DNA of 31,563 bases, from the NCBI GenBank assembly GCA_035296965.1, contig DATGZX010000441.1:1-31563 (forward strand), given 5' to 3'. The stretch is from DATGZX01 sp035296965 (lineage in GTDB: Bacteria > Planctomycetota > Planctomycetia > Gemmatales > Gemmataceae). Below the pieces are notes generated by a model. It worked only from the letters and a program-made list of their open reading frames with translations. It was not told the origin of the DNA and searched no databases. The position numbers were made by a program, and so were the translations under genes. The number at the start of each line of letters is the position of its first letter. The first letter of the stretch is position 1. Below, piece by piece: positions 1 through 5,460 of the stretch.

Positions 1-345
1 GCAGAGCACAAAAGACCAAACCTCATCGCATTGAACTGATTCGCACTCGACAGCGACAATCGCTGTCCGCATGAACTTGTCGCATTGCTCGCCAACGGAT
101 CGGACCAAACGCAGGATCGTCTTCTTCTCGACACCCGTCAAGCGTTCGGTCGCTCGCACACCGTTGCCTTCCAAGAGAAGGCGAAGCACCAGGATAGTCT
201 TATCTTGCTCCAAGCAGCGCCCGTCGGCCTGGCGGGTAGATTCATCCGTGAAGCTTACTCGGCACGAGCTACAGTGATAGCGCTGGGAACCATTCCGGTT
301 TTGGCCACAACGACGGCCTGACTTTTGGCATTTCGGGCAGAACAT
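1..345 (-). CDS. IS1-family transposase, 5' part (runs off the left edge)
   Basis: The reverse strand reads open from an ATG at 345 to the window edge (115 codons), so the gene is cut by the window and not necessarily broken. The product starts with a zinc ribbon (C3-x2-C6 and C25-x2-C28, in the context QRYHCSSC). A helix-turn-helix-like stretch follows (GNGVRATERLTGVEKKTI). The last visible segment, QCDEVWSFV, resembles the first catalytic Asp region of IS1-type transposases (DExWSFV). This order (zinc ribbon, HTH, DDE start) is that of IS1 InsA/InsB fused in one frame. AGGCGG lies just upstream of the ATG as a possible ribosome site. The IS end upstream of 345 could not be fixed because no clear terminal inverted repeat was seen. 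The family call is confident; whether the element is intact is unknown. Confidence 0.82.
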   Translation of the reverse strand, partial: MFCPKCQKSGRRCGQNRNGSQRYHCSSCRVSFTDESTRQADGRCLEQDKTILVLRLLLEGNGVRATERLTGVEKKTILRLVRSVGEQCDKFMRTAIVAVECESVQCDEVWSFVLC

Positions 346-429
346 GGCAAACCGCCTTTTTCGCTTGCGGCGGTTCGCTAGAATGCCGTTGTCTGGACTG
401 CATCTAGGCTAACCGCCTGGATCTGTCTG

Positions 430-464
430 CCCCGACGAGTGTTTCAGCATTCGTCGGGGTTTTT
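430..464 (+). terminator. Rho-independent terminator-like hairpin
   Basis: A perfect 9-bp stem (CCCCGACGA at 430-438, TCGTCGGGG at 451-459) with a 12-nt loop is followed by a run of five T. The T-run is on the plus strand, so it would stop plus-strand transcription. No plus-strand gene was recognised upstream, so it may protect against read-through out of the insertion sequence. Confidence 0.6.
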
Positions 465-496
465 CGTCGGCTAAGACCACCTCAGCCAACACTTAG

Positions 497-567
497 ATTG
501 TAGCCACAAGAATGCCACACGTCAATAGGCAAAATGACTTGACGTGTAGTTTTCTTGTGGCTATGCT
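497..567. promoter_or_regulatory. Back-to-back divergent promoters in a 63-bp interrupted palindrome
   Basis: Outer arms TAGCCACAAGAA (501-512) and TTCTTGTGGCTA (552-563) and inner arms ACACGTCAA (517-525) and TTGACGTGT (539-547) are perfect inverted repeats with 4-nt spacers at matching places. Each inner arm supplies a -35 box TTGACG. On the plus strand it is followed after 17 nt by TATGCT (562-567). On the minus strand it is followed after 17 nt by TACAAT (complement of 497-502). The plus promoter would start transcription almost at the ATG at 574. The symmetry suggests an operator for a dimeric or tetrameric repressor, most simply the adjacent 574-756 product. Hexamers are judged against the sigma-70 consensus. 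Confidence 0.6.
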
Positions 568-573
568 GTGGCT

Positions 574-756
574 ATGGCTAGAAAACCAAAAGAGACTACT
601 GAGCGTAAGGGAAATGTGCTCCGCATCCGCCTAACGGACGTAGAGCGAGCGGTGCTTGATGAGGCAGCGAAGCAGAAGAGCTTTGAAACTTCGACATGGG
701 CAAGATCCGAACTAATTGGCCTAGCCAGGAAGATCCTAGCGCAAAAAACGAAGTAG
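574..756 (+). CDS. Small ribbon-helix-helix-like DNA-binding protein
   Basis: A 60-residue protein (starting MARKPKETTERKG) with a basic N-terminus, a predicted beta strand (NVLRIRLTD), a helix (VERAVLDEAAKQK), a turn, and a second helix (TSTWARSELIGLARKIL). This strand-helix-helix order fits MetJ/Arc/CopG-type regulators and DUF1778-like antitoxins. A GTG at 568 could extend it by two residues. The ATG at 574 is preferred because the -10 box at 562-567 leaves only a few bases, implying a leaderless or nearly leaderless message. It sits directly downstream of a large palindrome with divergent promoters, which suggests autoregulation. No toxin gene follows; the next feature is a tRNA-like gene on the other strand. 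It could be an orphan antitoxin or a plasmid-type regulator. Confidence 0.6.
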   Translation: MARKPKETTERKGNVLRIRLTDVERAVLDEAAKQKSFETSTWARSELIGLARKILAQKTK

Positions 757-806
757 CCTTACCAATTTGTGCTACAAATATGGTACGATGAGCGCACGGT
801 CCACAC

Positions 807-918
807 CGGAACGGGTGGGGATCGAACCCACGCTGGGCGGGGCTAGTCCTCGCGAAAGACAACGCCCGCTCAGACCTACGGGTATAAGCCGCGTGCCTTG
901 CCACTAGGCTACCGTTCC
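807..918 (-). tRNA. tRNA-like gene, UAU anticodon, 45-nt variable region
   Basis: On the minus strand a 7-bp acceptor stem forms perfectly (912-918 with 808-814). A 4-bp D stem (GCCT/AGGC) with a GG-containing loop follows. The anticodon arm has loop CTTATAC (882-888), giving anticodon UAU at 884-886. The T arm is perfect (GTGGG/CCCAC, loop TTCGATC). CCA is not encoded. Total length is 112 nt because 45 nt (832-876) lie between the anticodon and T arms. This region folds into an extended arm (GGGCG 863-867 with CGCCC 835-839, then GTCTT 856-860 with AGGAC 846-850). Ordinary long-arm tRNAs (Ser, Leu, Tyr, Sec) have much shorter variable regions. The anticodon stem has four of five pairs, one of them G-U. 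It could be an allo-tRNA-type molecule, a divergent functional tRNA, or a decaying copy. Confidence 0.7.
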
Positions 919-983
919 CAAGAATGGCGGAAGGGCCATCCGTGGCCCGGAGGTCATCCTTGAAGCTGTTTTACCGAGATGCT

Positions 984-1021
984 GACCGGGGGCAGTCCCT
1001 GACAAGATTCCGCCCCCGGTC
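984..1021. repeat. Perfect 10-bp stem, 18-nt loop
   Basis: GACCGGGGGC (984-993) is complementary to GCCCCCGGTC (1012-1021). There is no T-run on either side, so it is not a typical terminator. It lies about 65 nt outside the 5' end of the tRNA-like gene, in the 919-1167 stretch where no gene was recognised. Confidence 0.5.
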
Positions 1022-1167
1022 GCACTTGGTGCGGGTCGCTCGGTCAGCCCTATCTAGCTCCCATAGCCTCCCCCTTTCGGGTCAAGACAATTTTAAGGAC
1101 GAGCCCAATGGTACTCGTGGCTGCGGTTCTCCGGCTGGATCTTGCAAACCAATCGGCGGAAACGCTT

Positions 1168-1617
1168 TCAGACTTTTTCTCTCGCTTTTAATCCGTTTTC
1201 TGTAAACTCCCACATCGCTTTGCGCTCTTCGAGTGATTTGATAATTTCACCGTTGGGCACGCAGCCCCTGTCTATCACCGAATGCACAATTTTCCTCAGA
1301 TCCTTGTGCTTGCCTTTTCTTCCGCGAGCGGCAAGGCGCCGTGCGATCTCAGCAGAGGACAGTTTTTCCCCGACTCTCGTGAAAACGGTTAATACCGCAT
1401 CGTGCCAGGAAGATTTGGAGAGATCGCTCTGCTGATTTTTATCTTCCTGTTTGACGTTCAGATGCCCGTTGACTTGTCCCGTTTCCCCTGCATGATACTG
1501 CTCGGCCGCCATCAGGATTTTCTTCCGTTCCTCAATAGATGTCTCCTTCTTTGTGAGGTCAGCAAGTTCTTGCCGGATCTCTGCCAAAGCAGATTCATGG
1601 ATGTTGACACTGGTCAT
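1168..1617 (-). CDS. Putative winged-helix protein with N-terminal coiled coil
   Basis: A 149-residue protein. The open frame continues upstream to 1944, but the ATG at 1617 has a clear ribosome site (GAGGAG) and a promoter just upstream, so this start was chosen. Residues about 8-42 are charged and heptad-like (ALAEIRQELADLTKKETSIE), consistent with a coiled coil. A polar linker follows. Residues about 72-145 look like a winged helix: helix WHDAVLTVFTRV, then LSSAEIARRLAARG as the HTH, then a basic helix and a final strand AMWEFTENGLKA. It is probably a dimeric DNA-binding regulator. Three copies of an AGGCCAACA-type motif overlap its own promoter, consistent with autoregulation. No named family was recognised. 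Confidence 0.6.
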   Translation of the reverse strand: MTSVNIHESALAEIRQELADLTKKETSIEERKKILMAAEQYHAGETGQVNGHLNVKQEDKNQQSDLSKSSWHDAVLTVFTRVGEKLSSAEIARRLAARGRKGKHKDLRKIVHSVIDRGCVPNGEIIKSLEERKAMWEFTENGLKAREKV

Positions 1618-1640
1618 TGTTGGCTCCTCGCGAGATCTGT

Positions 1641-1695
1641 TTGTTGGCCTAATTCTACACAGCCAGGCCAACAGTTGCAAGATATAGGCCAACAA
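1641..1695 (-). promoter_or_regulatory. Promoter with three operator-like sites for the 1617 gene
   Basis: On the minus strand, TTGCAA (1675-1680) and TAGAAT (1652-1657) are separated by 17 nt, close to the sigma-70 consensus. Three copies of one 9-mer surround it: TGTTGGCCT at 1642-1650 (plus strand) and AGGCCAACA at 1665-1673 and 1686-1694. They lie beside the -10, inside the spacer and upstream of the -35. The outer two extend to a perfect 11-bp inverted pair (1641-1651 and 1685-1695). A partial copy, TGGCCTA, is at 1732-1738. This is the geometry expected of a repressor-controlled promoter. Confidence 0.6.
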
Positions 1696-1782
1696 CATGA
1701 TCCACAAATCAGAAGGCCGCCGGCTTTTTGCTGGCCTATGATCAGAACCATGCTTGTCAGTGGCTAACACCGCGCTTATAAA

Positions 1783-1817
1783 GAGAAAAAGCCAGGGTCG
1801 CGCATGCGACCCTGGCT
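1783..1817 (-). terminator. Strong Rho-independent terminator (minus strand)
   Basis: A perfect 12-bp stem (1790-1801 with 1806-1817) with a 4-nt loop GCAT. Read on the minus strand, it is followed directly by TTTTCTCTTT. It would end transcription of the candidate RNA initiated near 1991. Confidence 0.8.
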
Positions 1818-1991
1818 CACACAAGGGGACGGCATTCGTGCGCCGAGATGGGGGTGGCCACAGCAGAGATGCGACCGACGTTGTGGCTCCCGTTCTACGG
1901 ACGGGCAGCGGGCATGCATAGGCCAGCGTTCGCCAGACTTCCAACGCCTGGCGGGGCGGAATCCAAATTCGCTCCCCATCCCCCCTTGCTT
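1783..1991 (-). ncRNA. Candidate structured small RNA, about 210 nt
   Basis: No convincing protein lies here, but the stretch has a minus-strand promoter, a strong minus-strand terminator and extensive pairing. The ends pair in two blocks: 1982-1988 with 1822-1828 (CCCCTTG/CAAGGGG) and 1974-1980 with 1847-1853 (CCCCATC/GATGGGG), separated by 1 nt on one side and a small hairpin (CGGC 1830-1833, GCCG 1842-1845) on the other. Inside the closing stem are hairpins GCCACA/TGTGGC (1857-1862, 1882-1887), CCCGT/ACGGG (1889-1893, 1901-1905) and CGCCAG/CTGGCG (1931-1936, 1948-1953). The 3' end is the terminator at 1783-1817. The conserved sequence cores of tmRNA, RNase P RNA and SRP RNA were not seen. 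The gene downstream has its own promoter, so a standalone RNA is preferred over a leader. Confidence 0.55.
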
Positions 1992-1997
1992 TGGCTT

Positions 1998-2026
1998 ATT
2001 ATCGGCAATCACGACCCTTTTTCCAA
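1998..2026 (-). promoter_or_regulatory. Promoter of the candidate small RNA
   Basis: On the minus strand, TTGGAA (complement of 2021-2026) and GATAAT (complement of 1998-2003) are separated by exactly 17 nt. A start near 1991 falls just before the 5' strand of the closing stem of the RNA. The promoter is divergent from the 2038 gene. Confidence 0.55.
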
Positions 2027-2037
2027 TAGGACAGCCC

Positions 2038-2484
2038 ATGACCGATTGGCGAAAAGTGTGGGGCAGAGCCAGGAAAACCGCACGTTGGGCCGTCACCATG
2101 ACAAAGGTGCGCATCCGCAAGACGATTACGAAAACGCGCTGGCAACTCGTCACCTTTGTGGGCGCGCAAGGTGGCGAGTCCGTGGGGATCATCGACCTAC
2201 TGGCCATCCGAAAGGATCACAGCCCTGGACGGGCTGGCTTGAAGAGGGGCGATCTGTTCGAGGTAGTCCTGATACAGGTTAAGGGCGGCAGCGCGCCGTT
2301 CCCCTCAGCAGATGAGATCACACGCTTGCGTCTTGTCGGCATAGCCTACAACGCAAAAGCCATCCTTTTGGCCCAATGGCGAAAGGGGACGGCTGCCACG
2401 TTCTACCGCTTGGAGCGCCCTGGATCATTCGAGGAAGGCGCGGATTGGAAACGGCTCGACTCGCTTGCGGAAGTGTTTCACTAA
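2038..2484 (+). CDS. Hypothetical protein with a PD-(D/E)XK nuclease-like core
   Basis: A 148-residue protein starting MTDWRKVWGR. The frame is open further upstream, but that part crosses the candidate RNA and terminator; the ATG at 2038 has AGGA about 6 nt upstream. The N-terminus is basic. The middle has GIIDLLAIRK (D53), then LFEVVLIQVKGG (E75, Q80, K82). A strand with Asp followed by a strand ending (E/Q)xK is the pattern of PD-(D/E)XK enzymes such as Holliday-junction-resolvase-like and restriction-type nucleases. A helix (SADEITRLRLVGIAYNAKA) and a strand (ILLAQW) follow, which also fits that fold. Q replaces the usual E of ExK, as in some active members. The target is unknown. The call is fold-level only. 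Confidence 0.5.
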   Translation: MTDWRKVWGRARKTARWAVTMTKVRIRKTITKTRWQLVTFVGAQGGESVGIIDLLAIRKDHSPGRAGLKRGDLFEVVLIQVKGGSAPFPSADEITRLRLVGIAYNAKAILLAQWRKGTAATFYRLERPGSFEEGADWKRLDSLAEVFH

Positions 2485-2568
2485 ACGGTATCACTAGCCG
2501 AAAATCCTGCGGGCGGGGTGGAAATGCAAAAGCACGCGATATGACCCCACTACCCGAAGGAGGACAAC

Positions 2569-3021
2569 ATGGCGGGAGAGAAAAAGACGAAGCCGGGCAT
2601 GAAAAAGAAAGCCGTCGCGCGCGAGCGCCCCGACGTGCCGAGTCTCTTTCGCATCAATGTCGAGGTCGGCAATCTCGAGGAAGCCGCGAGATTCTACGGA
2701 GATCTGTTCGGGCTCGTGGGCCGCATGCAAGCGGGGTCGCGTTGCTATTTCACGTGCGGCGCGGTCACGCTCCAGGTGGTCGATGTGTCATCGGCCAGCG
2801 AGCCCCACCCGGCAGCCAAGGCGCTCTACTTTGTTGTCAACGATCTCGATGCGATCTTTGAGCGGGCCAAAGCGATGCGGTGCCTCGCGCGGGAGGAAGT
2901 GCATGGCGCGGCCGCAGGCAAGATCTCCGTGCGGCCTTGGGGCGAGCGCTCGTTCTACGCCGAGGACCGATGGCACAATCCGCTTTGCTTCGTGGAGGCG
3001 GGCACCATCTATCCGGGCTGA
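2569..3021 (+). CDS. VOC-family (glyoxalase/bleomycin-resistance-like) protein
   Basis: A 150-residue protein with a strong ribosome site (GAAGGAGG) before the ATG. After a lysine-rich N-terminus (about 20 residues) comes one VOC unit: LFRINVEVGNLEEAARFYGDLFGL, then strands with CYFTCGAVTLQVVDV, then ALYFVVNDLDAIFERAKA, and RSFYAEDRWHNPLCFVEAG at the end. These match the beta-alpha-beta-beta-beta halves of the superfamily, including the closing D-P/W-x-N-x-L-x-F element. Metal ligands are not certain: the first-strand position is N and the final E (VEAG) is present. The superfamily covers lyases, dioxygenases and drug-binding proteins, so no substrate can be assigned. It stands alone between the nuclease-like gene and an integrase remnant. 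Confidence 0.8.
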   Translation: MAGEKKTKPGMKKKAVARERPDVPSLFRINVEVGNLEEAARFYGDLFGLVGRMQAGSRCYFTCGAVTLQVVDVSSASEPHPAAKALYFVVNDLDAIFERAKAMRCLAREEVHGAAAGKISVRPWGERSFYAEDRWHNPLCFVEAGTIYPG

Positions 3022-3053
3022 CCATCCGCAGGCTTCCCAAGCTCAGCCGGGGC

Positions 3054-3377
3054 TCATTCTATGCCTCGTCGGCTCGAGGCAGCGACCCGTTCGTCTGTTC
3101 TATGCAGGCCAATCGACGGGGCCTGGCACTTCAAAGAGCAGCACTGCGGCGACGGTTTCTGTCGGCGTGCAAGGTGCTCGGCTTAGCCCGGCTGCGAACG
3201 CTGACCATGCACCATGGTTGGCATACGTTCATCAGCCATGCATTTGCTGGGGGACGCACGCTACCCGAGCTGCGGGCAGCTGCCGGTCACGCCAGCCTAC
3301 TGACGACGAGCGTCTATTTGCATAGCGCTGTCGAAGATGAGGGAGACGATGGTAAGCTATTCGCGTTCGGAGGATAG
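3054..3377 (+). pseudogene. Tyrosine recombinase/integrase C-terminal remnant
   Basis: In the frame ending at 3377 the product resembles the catalytic C-terminus of XerC/D-type recombinases. A helical stretch (RRFLSACKVLGLARLRTLT) precedes MHHGWHTFISHAFAGG. ELRAAAGHASLLTTSVYLH follows, containing the conserved GH and the nucleophile Tyr context. The Arg of the family's HxLRHTF box is Trp here (HHGWHTF), so a catalytic residue is lost. The N-terminal and core-binding domains are absent; the upstream part of the frame overlaps the VOC gene and shows no homology. It is a fragment of an integrated element that probably delivered part of the 1-3.4 kb region. Confidence 0.65.
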
Positions 3378-3614
3378 TTTGGCCGCGGCAATTGGTCCGT
3401 GTCATGCAAGCCTGCTGATTTTCATTGCATGTCCGCGAGGTGCTTTGCTAGACTAATTGTGTCCTGCCGTGCAAACCATCAGGTGACTGGGCGACACCTG
3501 GAGCGTAGCATCGGCAGGATTTTTGTTGCGCGGGTGGGGATGGTGGCGCAGGTGATCGAGAATCGCGGGCCCAGATCTTTCCAGCTCTTTAAAGAGTCGC
3601 ATCCGGAGGAGATT
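3378..3614. other. Intergenic, no gene recognised
   Basis: Open frames here lack ribosome sites and recognisable motifs. The final bases (CCGGAGGAG) form the ribosome site of the small gene at 3615. Confidence 0.5.
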
Positions 3615-3704
3615 ATGAGTGCAGGAGCAAGCGGAGCCGCGGCAGCAGCAATCGCGCCAGCCATTAAAGCCTCCGGGGCAATAGTTAGTGGAAGTCCTGG
3701 TTAA
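3615..3704 (+). CDS. Very short Ala-rich protein, probably a truncated small-protein gene
   Basis: An ATG at 3615 follows an excellent ribosome site (GGAGGAG, 5 nt spacing) and opens a 29-residue frame beginning MSAGASGAAAAAIAPAIKASG. From memory, planctomycete genomes encode small proteins starting almost the same way and continuing after the IKASG segment into a hydrophobic membrane part; that continuation is missing here. I therefore read it as the conserved N-terminus of such a gene cut short, or as a remnant still translated. The recollection of the family is not verified. Confidence 0.4.
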   Translation: MSAGASGAAAAAIAPAIKASGAIVSGSPG

Positions 3705-4114
3705 TAGCTGCGGCCTTGAGCTTTCCTGGATCTACTCTTCGCGACTCCTTGTGCTGGCCAATCGTTAGGGTTGTTGTGAAGTGCAGGTTTCCTTCCGGCA
3801 CGGGTCAGGTAACCTTACCCTCCATCGGACCTTTCGGGGTGTCTGATGGAACGGCACCAATTTCGGCACTTCTCGGCACCACCGTGGGCACCTCTTGATG
3901 GCCTTTTGTTCCTGTTGCAGACAGCACTTCTGCAGCATGGTTGCCATCGTCCAAACTTGGAACATGAGATCAATCACTGAATGTCTTGCCGGCGAATGAG
4001 TTGCCATGGGAGAAATCCCTAGCCGTACCAACGTGCCACGGGATAAGGACTACATCTCGCATCAGCGCCTGCAAGCCTGCCGAAGGATCGGTGCTGCGGC
4101 GTTGCTGTCGTACA
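3705..4114. other. Intergenic, no gene recognised
   Basis: About 410 nt with no convincing coding frame. The last part (from about 4000) may be degenerate kinase N-lobe sequence belonging to the pseudogene that follows, but no glycine loop or VAIK-type lysine could be found in any frame. Confidence 0.4.
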
Positions 4115-5157
4115 GTGCCCGTCTTCGGCGTGGGCGAACACGGCGGACTACTCTACTACGTGATGCAGTTCATCCGGGGACCTGGACTGGACCAGGTGTT
4201 GACCCAAATCCGGCGGTTGCGTGGGCTCGACGGCGCCGCAGCGCACCAGACAGCCACGCCGCAGGCACCACCCACGGCCAGCGATGGGGACGACTCGGCG
4301 GCCGGCTTGGCCCGGTCGCTCTTGACGGGCAGACCCGCCGTCCGCCCGCTGGCCGATGGCCCGACACGCACGGGGAGCGCCGACCAGACCGCATCGAGAC
4401 CGCGACTGGATCAGCAGGCGGACTGTGCCGCGCCGACATCCGCCGCCGGCTCGGCGTCGGTTCTGTCCGAACCGGGTCGACATTATTGGCTGGCCGTGGC
4501 GAGTATTGGCGCCCAGGTCGCCGAGGCCCTGCATTACGCGGCAACGCAAGGGATCCTGCACCGCGACATCAAGCCTGCGAATCTGCTACTGGATCTATCG
4601 GGCAACGCCTGGGTGGCCGATTTCGGGCTAGCCAAGGCCTCAGCCGGCAAGGAGGGATCCGCTCCGTGGCCTATAGTCCCGACGGTCGAATGTTACTGAC
4701 GGGGAATGACGACAACACCGCCCGGCTATGGTTGGCCGCGACCGCTGAACCTTTGGGGCCTCCCCTGTTCCATCAAGCATCGGTCCTGGCCGTGGCCTTC
4801 AGCGCCGATAGCCAGAGGGTGTTGACGGGGAGTGGGGACACGACGGCGCGGCTGTGGTCGGTCGCGACCGGCCAGCCCCTGGGGCCGCCACTGACGCAAG
4901 GGCCCCTTTGGGCCGTGGCCTTCAGCCCCGATGGCAGGACGGTGTTGACCGGCAGCGAGGACAACACGGCCCGGCTATGGTCCGTCCAGCCGCCGCGGGA
5001 AGCCGATACCGCATCCATCAACCTCTGGCTCGCCGTCGTGACGGGCCTGGCACTCGACGAGCACGATGCGGTCCAAATGCTGGTAGGAAACATCTGGCGG
5101 ACCAGCCGCGAGCGGCTGCTTCAACATGGGACACTACTCGCGCCGCTCCAAGAATAA
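4115..5157 (+). pseudogene. Collapsed Ser/Thr kinase-WD40 gene
   Basis: Two incompatible frames carry parts of one gene type. From about 4115 to 4640 the frame encodes a kinase segment: VPVFGVGEHGGLLYYVMQFI, a long low-complexity insert, then LHYAATQGILHRDIKPANLL and VADFGLAKA (DFG at 4619-4627). From about 4654 to 5157 a different frame encodes three WD40 units (SVAYSPDGRMLLTGNDDNTA, then two more ending TARLWSV) and a short helical tail. Missing are the kinase N-lobe (no GxGxxG or VAIK), the whole C-lobe after DFGLAKA, and the linker. Kinase-WD40 fusions are common in planctomycetes. A large internal deletion joined the DFG region out of frame to the first WD40 blade. No functional kinase can be made from this locus. 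Confidence 0.8.
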
Positions 5158-5460
5158 ATGCCACACGAAGGCTATCAATGCCGTGAACAGCGCACGGCAT
5201 CGAGGCAATCAGGAACGAAGCGTTCGAGTTGCGAAATCTTGCGCGCTCAAAGAGTGCTTCACGCCTCTCGATTGCCCACCAAAGATGGTGTTCGGTGCCA
5301 GTTTTTCCGAGGTTCAGCCATACTGCCTACTCTGTCGTAAAGTTTCCAGCTTTGGTAAAGGCAGCCGGATCAAGAAGTTGAGGTCGTACGCAGGCGATTC
5401 CGACAGCCGATTGCGCGTGCGGATGCACCGACGCCCGCATGCCAAAAGCTCGCTTCAAAG
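5158..5460. other. Intergenic, no firm gene; one short repeated motif
   Basis: No gene of normal length. A 19-nt string at 5261-5279 is identical to 10411-10429, at the 3' end of the methyltransferase gene. In both places the minus strand reads LVGNREA-stop. Here it closes a 20-codon minus-strand frame (5259-5321) beginning MAEPRKNWH. This looks like a dispersed repeat or a gene-end remnant. Confidence 0.4.

Noticed and set aside
596..904. 102-codon minus-strand frame
   Set aside because: It runs through the tRNA-like gene and antisense to the RHH-like gene.
984..1021. Strong hairpin considered as a terminator
   Set aside because: There is no T-run on either strand after the stem, and no gene ends there.
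1618..1944. N-terminal extension of the winged-helix gene (open frame to 1944)
   Set aside because: It crosses the promoter, operator repeats and the 1783-1817 terminator and has no protein-like pattern; the ATG at 1617 has a proper ribosome site.
1776..2207. 143-codon minus-strand frame
   Set aside because: It overlaps the coding strand of the nuclease-like gene and the candidate RNA; the composition is not protein-like and there is no ribosome site.
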